56,528 nucleotides of DNA from positions 1-56,528 of the forward strand of contig PMGP01000449.1 of the NCBI GenBank assembly GCA_003156235.1, written 5' to 3'. Positions 43,201 to 52,045 of the stretch are shown piece by piece. Below the pieces are notes generated by a model. The model saw only the letters and a program-made list of their open reading frames with translations, made no database searches and was not told where the DNA came from. Source of the stretch: Acidobacteriaceae bacterium (lineage in GTDB: Bacteria > Acidobacteriota > Terriglobia > Terriglobales > Acidobacteriaceae). Both the position numbers and the translations under genes were made by a program. Each line of letters opens with the position of its first letter. Within the stretch, counting starts at the first letter, position 1.

Positions 43201-44545
43201 TTACAAAGGCGCTGCCGTTGCCGTAACCTGGCGCCCCGCAGGTGCTTCGCTCCGTATACACATGGGTATATCCAGTCCATTGATCGTTGATGCCAGGCGC
43301 GCAGACAGTCTGGTACGCGCCGGATGTAATGGGAAAATCGGAAGAATGGGATTGCCCGACGACAAAAGCCTCGCCGTTGGAGTCAACGGCAATGGCCTCG
43401 CCGTAGTCATAATTCGAGCCGCCAAGGTAGGTGGAATAGACAAGGGAACTGCCATCCGGACTAAACTTGGTGATAACCGCCGATGGAGCACCGCTAGCGT
43501 TACTTGCTTTTGCAGGTGCGTTCAGATACGGGCTTTGTACCGGAAAGTCGGCAGAGTACGAGACGCCCACGACATACGCGCTGCCCTGACTATCGTAGGC
43601 AATTCCTTGATCGACATTGCCGGTGCCATTTAATCCTTCGATCCCAATGCTCTGGGCGCCACCGAGGTAATCATTCGTACTGCCGCCCAAATAAGTGGCA
43701 TAGGTCAGCACCGGATCGATGATAAGCGTCTTGGCATGATCGTAGCTGCCCAGTTTGAAGCCGATGCGGCTGCCGGCCACTGTGAACACACCTTCGACCG
43801 CAACTTTCTTGTCGCCGTCCATCTGATAGAGCACCGGCTTTTTGAATCCGGCCGGGCCGTTGGCCGCGCTCAGAACCAGATTGCCGTCGGCATCGATGGT
43901 GGGCTTGGCGCCGTCGATCTGCCAGCCGATGCGGCTGGCATCCGCGCCTGCGGCGACCACAAAGTCATACTCCAATTGCCGCTGATTGCCGTAGAAGACC
44001 AGGTCCACGCCGGGATAGACCTGCGCGAAGTTGACCTTGCCGAAGGTCTGAATGCCGGTATGCCATTTCTTCGGATCGTTGCCGATCAGGTAGCTGACCG
44101 TGCCGGATTGCGGATCAAGTCCCGTAACGGCGGCACTGGCATTGGCGCCCAGCAGCTTCATGCGCAGCGTGTCAGCCATGGCGACGCCGGGATGGCTACC
44201 CGGCGTCTGGGATGGGGAAGCCACCCGTTGCCGCTCCAGGTTGAGAACGACTTCATCCTGGGTGAGAAAGAGCGAGTAGCCGGAGCCACGCGAAAGGAAC
44301 TGCACGCTCGGATCGGTCTGGCCCCGGTTCGGCTCAAAGCTGAGCGGAATCTTGCCGTAGTTGGCGGCCACGTGCTTGCCGGCCGGAGCGGCGTTGGAAG
44401 CGGCATTGGCCGTGACGCCGTAGGTGAACAGCAGGCCCGCTAGCACAAGCCCGGTCAAACGCCCGCACCATGATAGGGATGACATCAACGGATTCAGGAA
44501 GGTCTTGAAAGATGTATGTAGGTGATTGAAGACGGACTTGATCAT
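40271..44545 (-). CDS. large secreted SBBP beta-propeller protein with Ig-like repeats
   Basis: A 1424-residue protein from ATG 44545 after GGAGAGAA. A signal/anchor region ends GVTANAASN. Residues up to about 280 match the N-terminal domain usual in this family (ISFEPNRGQTD-like LSFEPNRGQTDPSVQFLS). The middle holds repeated SBBP motifs (YSTYLGGSNYDYGEAIAVDS, YSTYLGGKIAGGSDMVSNIT). The C-terminal third has four Ig-like domains of about 95 residues, three of them near-identical. A hydrophobic segment with RRRRW and a CGGKSKPE stretch follows, before a short tail. Likely cell-surface adhesin or structural protein; function unproven. Divergent from the HTH-TPR gene. Confidence 0.85.
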   Translation of the reverse strand: MIKSVFNHLHTSFKTFLNPLMSSLSWCGRLTGLVLAGLLFTYGVTANAASNAAPAGKHVAANYGKIPLSFEPNRGQTDPSVQFLSRGSGYSLFLTQDEVVLNLERQRVASPSQTPGSHPGVAMADTLRMKLLGANASAAVTGLDPQSGTVSYLIGNDPKKWHTGIQTFGKVNFAQVYPGVDLVFYGNQRQLEYDFVVAAGADASRIGWQIDGAKPTIDADGNLVLSAANGPAGFKKPVLYQMDGDKKVAVEGVFTVAGSRIGFKLGSYDHAKTLIIDPVLTYATYLGGSTNDYLGGAQSIGIEGLNGTGNVDQGIAYDSQGSAYVVGVSYSADFPVQSPYLNAPAKASNASGAPSAVITKFSPDGSSLVYSTYLGGSNYDYGEAIAVDSNGEAFVVGQSHSSDFPITSGAYQTVCAPGINDQWTGYTHVYTERSTCGAPGYGNGSAFVTKLNAAGSGLVYSTFLDGDGTSNAVAIAIDSAGQAYIGGTTSYVGCGLNTNTSPSTIISYTCFPTTSGAVVSGQDARVGTTNFQGFISVFDPTGSSLLYSSLFIPQNPGCQWSSTTGIGRTLDCYNLLSGVNGVAVDISGNFYIVGETSSTSLPTTTGVIQPSTGPADPNNPLALALYVQRGFVAKFNPVTSNGGASLAYSTYLGGKIAGGSDMVSNITTDADGYAYVSGLTDSTDFPVTTGAYQTSAKLSSASSAAFVAKLNPTGTAIEWATYLGNATGNLDGVSAVGPIQLDGNGNVYVTGKANAGNFPWVGNMEPYNGAPVFVSELDPTGSKLLFSTEFGTGLSDNMTPAGLAVDAAGNMYVAFDDNCAGTIVTPGSFQQTNHMQSSGCAEFSTTGFVAKISATGTATVALAASPSPASAGQSTTLTATVTPTATYASVPTGTIEFQDGGTTLTTATLNASGIATYTTSTLTPNTHSLTAVYSGDSTYPAGNGTASLTVTGLTASVNVAPATGTTSLAASLSVKVTVSGSGATPSGTVILSGGGYTSSAATLSGGISTIVIPANRLSAGSDTLTVSYSGDANFGPAMGSAPETVTTPLIPSITVTPAASISVATSSLSVKVTVTGSGATPSGTITLSGGGYTSTATALSGGIATIVIPANNLNAGNDILTASYSGDANYAPATGGATGTAPVTVSATPLASTVTVTPAATTLDSGSTLSVPVTVTGAGVTPTGTVTLSGGGYTSTAQTLVGGAYTFLVPANSLSAGTDTLTASYSGDANYAAKTGTTSGSTSPTVTASAFSLAASTPAAVAPGASATSTVTVNTTTGYTGTVTLACALTSSPTGATNLPSCSAGSSTITLGGSTTSGTATVTVTTSGSSSAMARPDANGFGRAWAGGGSVLAFLVFLGIPARRRRWLSMFGVLALMVVLGGLSACGGKSKPETTAGSYTFTVTGSGSPSVTPSPTTTFTLTIN
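40830..41690 (-). repeat. three tandem ~290-300-bp Ig-domain repeats inside the SBBP gene
   Basis: Near-identical DNA blocks recur around 40963, 41266 and 41553 (shared TCCGCCGCCGGA and GATGGCG words), each encoding an SLSVxVTVxGxGxTP...SGGGYTS...ASYSGDANY unit. The similarity suggests recent in-gene duplication or homogenisation. Confidence 0.75.
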
Positions 44546-44697
44546 TTTCTCTCCTCTGCACTTGCCTCTTACCCAGATGGCGGGAAGCGGGTGGCGCGTG
44601 AATGCGCACTTTTCTTCAGAAAACCTGACAATGACCAAAGCTGGCAGTCATTTACAAGCTGCGTAACTACTTGCTGGGAATAGGCTTTACAAACAGT

Positions 44698-44706
44698 TGC
44701 TATAAT
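44698..44706 (+). promoter_or_regulatory. extended -10 promoter for the HTH-TPR gene
   Basis: TGCTATAAT, an extended -10 element with consensus hexamer (44701-44706), 55 bases before the ATG at 44761. No good -35 at 17 bases, as is usual for extended -10 promoters. Confidence 0.5.
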
Positions 44707-44760
44707 GGGGGCACATTCTTCCAGTGACAAGTGCCGCTTCATGCCCGATAGGGCCAGTTC

Positions 44761-46281
44761 ATGCCATCACAGGAAATTCGAAGCCAATTTATGCAAACGC
44801 CTGCCAGAAACCCGGAAAACACTGTTGGCCTTGGGCAGCGCCTGGACTGTTGGAAGGAGATTGCCAGTTATCTGGGCAAGGGGGAACGGACCGTCAAGCG
44901 ATGGGAGACGAATCGGGGCCTGCCCATCCACAGAGTGCCCGGCGGGGGCCGAGCCTCCGTCTACGCTCACGCGGCGGAACTGGATGAATGGCTGGTCTCG
45001 GCCAGGGCGCTGGAAATTGAAATCGGTGAAAAGGAAGGCGTGGCGGAGGAAACCGAAGCGGAAGCCGCCCTGACCGACGAGGCTCAGCCCGCGGCACCGG
45101 CAGGGACCTCTGCGCATAAAGCGCCGGGCAGATTCCGGCGCATTCCCGTCTCCCTGCTTCTGGCGGCGCTGCTGGCTATTTCGGGAGCGTTGCTCCTCTT
45201 CGTCCTGCGCGGTGGCGGCCGCATCTTCCTTTTCCGCGATTCGATGCCGGCTCGAGCGCCGATCTCCGAGTCGGAAAGACAACTTGCCCACCAGCTTTAT
45301 CTGCAAGGCCGGTTCGAGTGGAACAAGCGCACTCCCGAGAGCCTGAACCGTGCACTGGACGATTTTACCCAGGCGCTGGTCCATGATCCGGAGGACGCCC
45401 AGACCTATGTGGGGCTTGCCGACACTTACAATCTGTTGTGCGAATACACGCTGATGCAGCCGGACGAGGCATATAGCCGCGCGCTTGCGGCGTCGCGCAA
45501 GGCTGTGGAGTTGGACGGCTCCCTTGCCGAGGCGCACCGCTCGCTGGGCTTTGCCGAGGTTTGGGGCGAGTGGAATTTCAAGGACGGCGTCAGAGAGTTC
45601 CGCCGCGCCATTGAACTCAATCCCACTGACCCGCTTACGCACCTCTGGCTGGCTAACGCTTTGTGGAGAGAAGGCAGGTTCCAGCAGGCGTTCTCCGAGA
45701 TCAATCGCGCGCAGGAACTGGACCCCACCTCTCCCTCGATCCTGGCGGACAAAGGCTGCATGCTCTCCTATATGGGAAAGACAAGAAAAGAGGGAATCGA
45801 TCTGCTCAAACAGGTCGAGCGCACTTACCCGGAGTCAATTTCCCCGCATCGCTATCTCGCCAACATCTACATGAACCTGAAGGATTATCCGGGGTTTCTC
45901 GCGGAGAGTGCAAAGATGGCGCTGATGACCGGCGATCCAGTTCGGAAAGCCATCACCGCCTCCGCGCAGGAAGGTTTTTTGAGAGACGGAGAGCGCGGTC
46001 TTTTGCAGGGGCTGTATACGGCCCAAAAGAAATACCACAAAGAAGGAAAATTTTCTGGATTTTGGCTTGCCAGGACATGCGTCCTGATCGGAAGAAGGCA
46101 GGAAGCCATGCAGTTGCTTGGCGAGGATTACCAGCGGCACGAACCGGATTTTGTTTATTTACTCGGCGATTCGGACCTGGCTCCTCTCAAGGACGAGCCC
46201 GAGGTGCGCAAGATGATGAGTAGTATCCAGGTTTCCGCTCCCGAAGACGCTGACGGCGCGGAGGCAGTCGCCCGGAAGTAG
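44761..46281 (+). CDS. membrane HTH-TPR protein
   Basis: A 506-residue protein. Residues 25-75 are a helix-turn-helix of the excisionase/MerR-like kind (CWKEIASYLGKGERTVKRWE, GLPIHRVPGGGRASVYAH). An acidic linker and one membrane helix (SLLLAALLAISGALLLFVL, about residue 130-150) follow. The remaining 330 residues are TPR-like (SLNRALDDFTQALVHDPED, GVREFRRAIELNPTDPLTHL). Common in acidobacteria as presumed one-component sensors; no target is known. It is divergent from the SBBP surface protein gene, a natural candidate target. Confidence 0.8.
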   Translation: MPSQEIRSQFMQTPARNPENTVGLGQRLDCWKEIASYLGKGERTVKRWETNRGLPIHRVPGGGRASVYAHAAELDEWLVSARALEIEIGEKEGVAEETEAEAALTDEAQPAAPAGTSAHKAPGRFRRIPVSLLLAALLAISGALLLFVLRGGGRIFLFRDSMPARAPISESERQLAHQLYLQGRFEWNKRTPESLNRALDDFTQALVHDPEDAQTYVGLADTYNLLCEYTLMQPDEAYSRALAASRKAVELDGSLAEAHRSLGFAEVWGEWNFKDGVREFRRAIELNPTDPLTHLWLANALWREGRFQQAFSEINRAQELDPTSPSILADKGCMLSYMGKTRKEGIDLLKQVERTYPESISPHRYLANIYMNLKDYPGFLAESAKMALMTGDPVRKAITASAQEGFLRDGERGLLQGLYTAQKKYHKEGKFSGFWLARTCVLIGRRQEAMQLLGEDYQRHEPDFVYLLGDSDLAPLKDEPEVRKMMSSIQVSAPEDADGAEAVARK

Positions 46282-46608
46282 AGGCTGCGGAAGGAAGATT
46301 TCAAATCGGCATAAGGAAAATTCGCCTCTTTTCCCCAAACACACTACCGAACATGTGGGTCTGCGCCGGTGGAGGTTGCGAGGATTTTGCGTCCAGCGCG
46401 TTCAAAAACAATTTAAGGTCTGGGTTGCAAGAGTGGGCGTATACTACTGAATAACCAGTCATTATAGGCTTGGCGAGAATGTCGGCAGGACCAGGGAAAT
46501 ATGGTTTCCGCAAGCGGTTTTCTTCTACCATGAACGGTTGTCGTCTTCGTTGTTGATTTTTGGAGGCAGATGTCCGCAATATTTGGACACAGCTCGCTGG
46601 AGGGATGA
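46282..46608. other. regulatory-looking gap before regulator 2
   Basis: No gene. CGTATACTAC at 46438-46447 repeats the word at regulator 1's promoter. TGTCC-N9-GGACA (46571-46589) is an inverted repeat ten bases before the ribosome site, a possible operator. Confidence 0.4.
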
Positions 46609-47973
46609 GTGACCAAAGTCGCCTCTGAGTCAGACCATGCGGAAATCAGCACAGCAGAACGCTGGGAATTGATCGAGCGCATTTGGAACAGCAACGAGTT
46701 CAAGCGTGCGCGCCGGCTCCAGGAGTTGCTGCAGTACGTCGGCACACAGACAGTCAAGTTAGGGGTCACCACCATCCGCGAACAGGAGATCGGCGCGGCT
46801 GTGTTCGGACGGTCCGACAACTACGACACCAGCCTCGACAATATCGTCCGAGTGAATATGACCGAATTGCGTAAGCGTCTCGGACGCTATTTCGAAGATG
46901 AGGGATCGAGCGAGACGCTCCTGGTTGAAATTCCTCGCGGAGCCTATATTCCCGTCTTCTTCCGCCGGCCGGTCCACGGCGAGCATGAGACGCCAGGCAG
47001 CCTCAGTCCTCTCGAAGCCGACGAGAGCCTCCCTCCCGTCATCGACAGCCTCGAACCGGAGGAGTCCACAACGAGTTCGACAAGCGTGGGCATAGGGAGC
47101 CTGGCTTATCTGCGCAGCCATTTAATTGTCTTCGTATGTGCGGTCCTGCTCTGTTGCGGCATCGTTTTTCTGCTTTGGCAGAATGCGGTCCTTCGGTCGC
47201 AGTTGAACCCCTGGCGGGCGGACCCTGTGCGTAAGGCATTCTGGTCTGAATTCTTCGGTTCCGGCGAAGAAGTGGATATCGTCACTGCGGATACTTCCCT
47301 GGCGCTCGTTGAAGACATTCTCAAACAGCCCGTGTCGCTGGACGACTATCTGGATTACAAGTACAAGAATCGCGTCGATCTTCCCGATGTGACGCCGGAG
47401 ATGCGGAATACGATTAATATAATCCTGGGCCGGAACCTGGGGAGCGTGGGGGACTACCAGGTGGCCGAACGAGTGATGTCGTTGGGCGCGCACTCGCCGA
47501 ACCTCAAGCTGGCCTCTGCCCGCGCCTACACCCCCGAGAGCATCAAGACGAACAACGTCATCCTGATCGGAGGCCCGCAGTCCAATCCATGGGTAGAACT
47601 ATATAAGGATCGGATGGATTTTTACGTGGAATACGACGCGGTCCAGCACCGTACATACATCGTCAATCGCGCGCCGTCATCGGGGGAACAGTCAGTTTAC
47701 GAACTCTTTGCTGAGCCTGACCGGGGCTACAGCTTGGTTGCCTTCGTGCCGAATTTTAGCGGTCATCACTATGCCTTGATCATTGCGGGAACCGACTCGC
47801 AGGCTACGCTTGCGGCGGGGGAGTGGGTTACCTCCAGCGAAGGTCTTGCCACGATTCGCCAGAAGGCGCCGAATGGGAGCTTTCCTCTCTTCGAGGTTCT
47901 GCTTTCCAGTTCAAAACTGGCGGGAACGCCGTTGCGGGCCGAGGTAAAGGCTTTTCGCATCCATCAGCGTTAG
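46609..47973 (+). CDS. one-pass membrane protein with DNA-binding-like N-terminus (regulator 2)
   Basis: A 454-residue protein starting GTG after GGAGGGATGA. The N-terminal 120 residues resemble regulator 1 (FKRARRLQELLQYVGTQTV, EIGAAVFGRSDNYDTSLDNI, MTELRKRLGRYFED, IPRGAYIPVFF). A membrane helix (LIVFVCAVLLCCGIVFLLW) near residue 180 and a ~250-residue extracytoplasmic domain follow, again like regulator 1. Likely a membrane-bound one-component regulator. It precedes the GH92 gene on the same strand by 165 bases but the Pho-like box in between suggests separate transcription. Confidence 0.72.
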   Translation: MTKVASESDHAEISTAERWELIERIWNSNEFKRARRLQELLQYVGTQTVKLGVTTIREQEIGAAVFGRSDNYDTSLDNIVRVNMTELRKRLGRYFEDEGSSETLLVEIPRGAYIPVFFRRPVHGEHETPGSLSPLEADESLPPVIDSLEPEESTTSSTSVGIGSLAYLRSHLIVFVCAVLLCCGIVFLLWQNAVLRSQLNPWRADPVRKAFWSEFFGSGEEVDIVTADTSLALVEDILKQPVSLDDYLDYKYKNRVDLPDVTPEMRNTINIILGRNLGSVGDYQVAERVMSLGAHSPNLKLASARAYTPESIKTNNVILIGGPQSNPWVELYKDRMDFYVEYDAVQHRTYIVNRAPSSGEQSVYELFAEPDRGYSLVAFVPNFSGHHYALIIAGTDSQATLAAGEWVTSSEGLATIRQKAPNGSFPLFEVLLSSSKLAGTPLRAEVKAFRIHQR

Positions 47974-48035
47974 TGAGGTTCTCCTATTCACCTGTCCGTA
48001 CCCGCACCTTACTGCGGTAACTTCGTTCAGCCGTT

Positions 48036-48071
48036 CTTCTAACTTAATCTTTAACGCTCTTCTAACAGTGA
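48036..48071 (+). promoter_or_regulatory. 11-bp-phased direct repeats before GH92 gene
   Basis: TTCTAAC, CTTTAAC and TTCTAACAGTG units with centres 12 and 11 bases apart. Same unit and phasing as at 50369-50415 and 52239-52286. Direct repeats at one helical turn are the usual form of PhoB/OmpR-family operators. Confidence 0.5.
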
Positions 48072-48137
48072 GAAGTGTGCGTGAAGAAGACGAATCTCAC
48101 TTGCGCGGTCATGCCCCTGCAAACACAATGACGTATC

Positions 48138-50357
48138 ATGTCTCGATTTGTGCTGCCGGCCGTCCTGCTGCTGCTCGCGCCTGGGATTTGTTCCCCAGCG
48201 GTAGCGCAGACCGCCAATTCATCGCTCTCCGACGAAGTCAACGTAATGGTTGGCACCGACGCGGGCGGGCAGACTTTTCCGGCAACCGGGGTTCCGTTTG
48301 CCATGACCCAATGGACGCCGCAGACCCGCGCTGGCGAAGACAAATGCGTTGCGCCCTATTATGCGTCCGACACCCGTATTCAAGGCTTTCGCGGCAGCCA
48401 CTATCTCAGCGGCTCATGCGCGCAGGACTACGGCAGCTTCACCCTCATGCCGTTAGTCAGCGCGGCCAAGCTGGGTGCGGCCGAGCAGTCCTCCTCTTTT
48501 TCACGAGCCACTGAACATGCCTTCCCCTACCTCTATTCGGTCGACCTTACCGACAGCGGAATTCACGCCGAGATAACCGGCTCGCAACGCTCCGGGATGA
48601 TGCGCTTCCGCTTTGCAGCGGGGCAGAAAACCGGCTGGCTGTCGGTGGAAAACAACTTGCGGCTGGGCCGTGGCACGGTTCGCATCGATCCGGTGCGGCA
48701 GGAGATCACGGGAGCGAACCCGGTTTATCGAATCTACGCCGGCGACGGTCAACCGGCGGGATTTTCCGGCTATGTAGTCATTCAGTTCGACCATCCGTTC
48801 AAAGCGGGAGGAACCTGGGCCGGTTCGGTTCGCCATGAAGGTGCGCTCGAGCGGAGTTCGACCGCCGCCAGACCGGGAGCGTTTGTTTCCTTCGATCTGC
48901 CCGCCGACGAGACCGTCATGGCGCGCATCGGGACCTCGTTCACCAGCATCGAGGAGGCGCGCCGCAATCTCTCCGCGGAGATGCCGGACTGGGACTTCGA
49001 CGCCGCGGTGGCGCGCGCGCGCGATGCCTGGAACGCCGCTCTGAGCGTGATCCAGGTGGCGGGCAACTCTCCCGACCGGCGCATCTTCTACACCGCTCTC
49101 TACCACTCCATGCTTCTGCCCCGCATCTTCAGCGACCGCATCGGAACCTATCCGCGCTTTGGCGGCGGCGGGGCGATTGAAACGGCGAAGGGCTTCACAT
49201 ATTACTGCGACTATTCGGTCTGGGACACCTTTCGCGCGGTCCATCCGCTGCTGACGATTCTCGATCCGGACCGCGAACGGGAGATGGTCGAGTCGCTCAT
49301 CGCCAAGGGAGAGCAGGGAGGCTTTCTGCCCATCTTCCCGGCGTGGAACAGTTACACGGCGGAGATGGTGGGCGATCATGCCGGCGCCATTATTACCGAC
49401 GCCTATGTGAAAGGAATTCGTGGTTTCGATGCGGAGGCGGCCTACCGGCTGATGCGCAAGAACGCCATGGAGCATCCGGCGACTGAGACGGACTATCGCA
49501 ATGGCCAAGGCCGGCGCGCGTTAGACTCCTACCTCAAGTACGGCTACATTCCCCTCGAGGACCATGTGCCCTTTGCCTTCCACGGGAACGAACAGGTCTC
49601 CCGTACCCTCGAATATGCCTATGACGACTACGTCCTGAGCGAGCTGGCTCGCGCCTTGGGCCACACCGCGGATGCCGAGATATTTGCCAAGCGCGCTCAG
49701 AACTATCGGAATGTAATCGATCCGGAGACCGGATTCGCGCGCGGCCGCCATGCCGACGGCGCTTGGGATTCGCCCTTCGATCCGGCCGCCAAGTACACCT
49801 ATATCACTGAGTCGACCCCGTATGTGTACACCTTTTTTGTTCTTCAGGACATTCCGGGGCTGATTGAGGCGGTTCATGGCCGCCAGGCCTTTGAAGACAA
49901 GCTGGACGCGCTCTTCGCCGGCGGTTACTACGATCACGGCAACGAGCCGAGCCACCACATCGCGTATCTTTACGACGATGCCGGCGTTCCGGCAAAGACC
50001 CAGTGGCATGTCCACGAGGTGATGTCCAAGCTCTATCGAGACAGCAACGACGGCCTTGCGGGCAACGACGATGCCGGGCAGATGTCGGCCTGGTACGTGA
50101 TGTCCGCGATGGGCTTTTATGCGGTCACGCCCGGCACTCCGCGCTACTCCATCGGAACTCCTCGCTTCGACGACCTGACCGTGAAGGTTGGCCAGAATCG
50201 GTGGCTCCATATCCGGGCCGAGGGCGCGGAGGCCGGCAAGTTTTATGTGCGGTCGGTACGTTTGAATGGCGTTCTTCTGCAACGCACCTACCTGCTTCAC
50301 TCTGAGATCGTGGGAGGAGGGGAGCTGGTCTTCGAGATGAGCGACCATCCCGCATGA
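48138..50357 (+). CDS. secreted GH92-family alpha-mannosidase-like glycoside hydrolase
   Basis: A 739-residue protein with a signal peptide ending CSPAVAQ. It has the N-terminal beta-sandwich (NVMVGTDAGGQTFPATGVPFAM) and the (alpha/alpha)6 domain of GH92, including YCDYSVWDTFRAVHPL and GNDDAGQMSAWYVMSAMGFY, which closely follow family hallmarks. GH92 enzymes are calcium-dependent exo-mannosidases, mostly alpha-1,2/1,3, and some act on mannose phosphodiesters. Length is typical. A Pho-like direct repeat lies upstream, which would make a role on phosphorylated mannans worth testing. Confidence 0.9.
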   Translation: MSRFVLPAVLLLLAPGICSPAVAQTANSSLSDEVNVMVGTDAGGQTFPATGVPFAMTQWTPQTRAGEDKCVAPYYASDTRIQGFRGSHYLSGSCAQDYGSFTLMPLVSAAKLGAAEQSSSFSRATEHAFPYLYSVDLTDSGIHAEITGSQRSGMMRFRFAAGQKTGWLSVENNLRLGRGTVRIDPVRQEITGANPVYRIYAGDGQPAGFSGYVVIQFDHPFKAGGTWAGSVRHEGALERSSTAARPGAFVSFDLPADETVMARIGTSFTSIEEARRNLSAEMPDWDFDAAVARARDAWNAALSVIQVAGNSPDRRIFYTALYHSMLLPRIFSDRIGTYPRFGGGGAIETAKGFTYYCDYSVWDTFRAVHPLLTILDPDREREMVESLIAKGEQGGFLPIFPAWNSYTAEMVGDHAGAIITDAYVKGIRGFDAEAAYRLMRKNAMEHPATETDYRNGQGRRALDSYLKYGYIPLEDHVPFAFHGNEQVSRTLEYAYDDYVLSELARALGHTADAEIFAKRAQNYRNVIDPETGFARGRHADGAWDSPFDPAAKYTYITESTPYVYTFFVLQDIPGLIEAVHGRQAFEDKLDALFAGGYYDHGNEPSHHIAYLYDDAGVPAKTQWHVHEVMSKLYRDSNDGLAGNDDAGQMSAWYVMSAMGFYAVTPGTPRYSIGTPRFDDLTVKVGQNRWLHIRAEGAEAGKFYVRSVRLNGVLLQRTYLLHSEIVGGGELVFEMSDHPA

Positions 50358-50364
50358 TGGCCGA

Positions 50365-50427
50365 TTCGCTCTTAACGTGTCTTTCTCATAGCGTTCTCAC
50401 AATATTCTTACAGTGAATTCACTTGCC
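50365..50427 (+). promoter_or_regulatory. Pho-box-like repeat block before the EEP protein gene
   Basis: CTTAAC, TCTCATA, TCTCACA and TCTTACA units with spacings 13, 11, 11, ending in the palindrome GTGAATTCAC. The 63-base block matches 52234-52297 with about eight differences and one indel. Confidence 0.6.
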
Positions 50428-50590
50428 AGCAATGCTCGGTAACGTCAGTATGGTTACGCTCAGAAAAGCACTGAGTTACCGGCATGACATTTCTCAACAG
50501 GTGTGGATAAACAGACTGACTGTGCCGTGACCGGTATGAGTGAACTCGTGTTGCCCCGGCATTGCCCCGGACATTCGGGATCAGGAAAAA

Positions 50591-52045
50591 ATGAAGCAGC
50601 AAGGAATGCTGTTATTCATGCAAAACAATCAATCAGCGCCCTCCGCCGGAGGGCGTGGAAATGGAATCGACATGCGTACATTCGCTGATGCAAGCAAGAA
50701 ATTGGTACTCGCAACCGTTTTTGCAGCCGTGACAACTTTCTCGGCATCTTCCGGGAACTGCCAAACTGGCGGTTCGTTCTCCGTTCTTTCCTACAACGTA
50801 GATGGTCTTCCGCAGATTCTGCAGGATGGCCGTTTTCCCGGCGGCAATCCGCCACTCTACACGCCGTATATCGGCGCCAAAGTCATTCCCTACGACATCG
50901 TCAACGTGCAGGAAGACTTCAATTCTCACGCCGCCCTCTACGCCGCTGACACGCATCCCTATCGCACCGCGACCAGCGGCGGCGCCGGCGTCGGATCGGG
51001 CCTGAACACCATGTCCAACTTTCCCTTTTCCGACGACATCGATCGGGTGACTTGGACCAATCTCAGCCTCGAAGAAGCCAACAGCCTGACCCCCAAGGGA
51101 TTTACCTGGCTTCGGCTGCGCATTGCCGAAGGTGTCTATATCGACTACTACAACCTCCATGCCAATTCCGGAACCGATTATGCAGATGAAGAGACGGACC
51201 GCGCGGATAACATCAACCAGATCGTTGCTTACATCAACGCCAATTCTGTTGGCAATGCAGTGATCGTGACCGGCGATACCAACGCCCGCTATACCCGCGT
51301 GGAAGACAATATCCGCAATCTGCTCGACATTATGACGGGCGATCCTTGGGTCAACCTGGAGCAGGGCGGTGTGCCGCCCGCTGCTGGTTCGGCAACAATA
51401 GGCTGGGATCCGGCGGTCAATTACCCTACTCCGCTGACTCCGGCGCAGTATGTCTACGAAGTCGTGGACAAGATGTTCTACCGCAGCAACAACTACATCA
51501 CCTTCACGCCGTACAACTACAACATGCCCGACGCCACCTTCCGCGATCCCTCGGGGAACATGCTCTCGGACCACTATCCGATCTCGGTGAACTTTAACTA
51601 CACCCTCAACCCCCACTTCAAGTTCAGCGACCAGTTCGGCGGACCGCACGGCACCAGCTACAATGACGTGAATTCTCTACCCACAGCCCCCGTCGTGCAA
51701 TCCATCGGAATGCGCAGCGGAAGCCGTGTCGATCAGGTCAATCTCACCCTCTCCAACGGAACCGAGTTTGTTCACGGTGGAACCGGCGGATCTCCTCAAT
51801 CCCTGCTCCTGGGCACAAGCGAGTATGTAACCAGCGTGACCATGAATTCCGGGTCGTACAATGGTAATACACGCGTCTTTTACGCCAAGTTCACCACTAA
51901 CCTCGGCCGGACCCTCTCCGGCGGCGCCACCACTGGTTCCACGGTTACCTACACCGCTCCCGCGGGTTGGCAGATCGTTGGTTTCCATGGCCGCTGCGGA
52001 GACGAATTGGACAAGGCGGGCGTCATCTATGCACGTGTTAACTGA
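50591..52045 (+). CDS. secreted endonuclease/exonuclease/phosphatase-type protein with jacalin-like tail
   Basis: A 484-residue protein; ATG 50591 follows AGGAAAAA, but ATG 50672 would give a cleaner signal peptide (ending SSGNCQ). Residues from about 80 to 340 are an EEP-superfamily fold: FSVLSYNVDGLP, IVNVQEDF with the catalytic-type Glu, HANSGTDYADEETDRADN, VTGDTNARY and a final SDHYPISV with the Asp-His pair. These enzymes are Mg-dependent DNases, sphingomyelinases or phosphodiesterases. The last ~130 residues (FGGPHGTSYND, VNLTLSNGTEFVHGG, GWQIVGFHGRCGDELDKAG) look like a jacalin-type lectin domain, which would tether it to glycans. The upstream Pho-like block suggests phosphate scavenging. 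Confidence 0.82.
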   Translation: MKQQGMLLFMQNNQSAPSAGGRGNGIDMRTFADASKKLVLATVFAAVTTFSASSGNCQTGGSFSVLSYNVDGLPQILQDGRFPGGNPPLYTPYIGAKVIPYDIVNVQEDFNSHAALYAADTHPYRTATSGGAGVGSGLNTMSNFPFSDDIDRVTWTNLSLEEANSLTPKGFTWLRLRIAEGVYIDYYNLHANSGTDYADEETDRADNINQIVAYINANSVGNAVIVTGDTNARYTRVEDNIRNLLDIMTGDPWVNLEQGGVPPAAGSATIGWDPAVNYPTPLTPAQYVYEVVDKMFYRSNNYITFTPYNYNMPDATFRDPSGNMLSDHYPISVNFNYTLNPHFKFSDQFGGPHGTSYNDVNSLPTAPVVQSIGMRSGSRVDQVNLTLSNGTEFVHGGTGGSPQSLLLGTSEYVTSVTMNSGSYNGNTRVFYAKFTTNLGRTLSGGATTGSTVTYTAPAGWQIVGFHGRCGDELDKAGVIYARVN

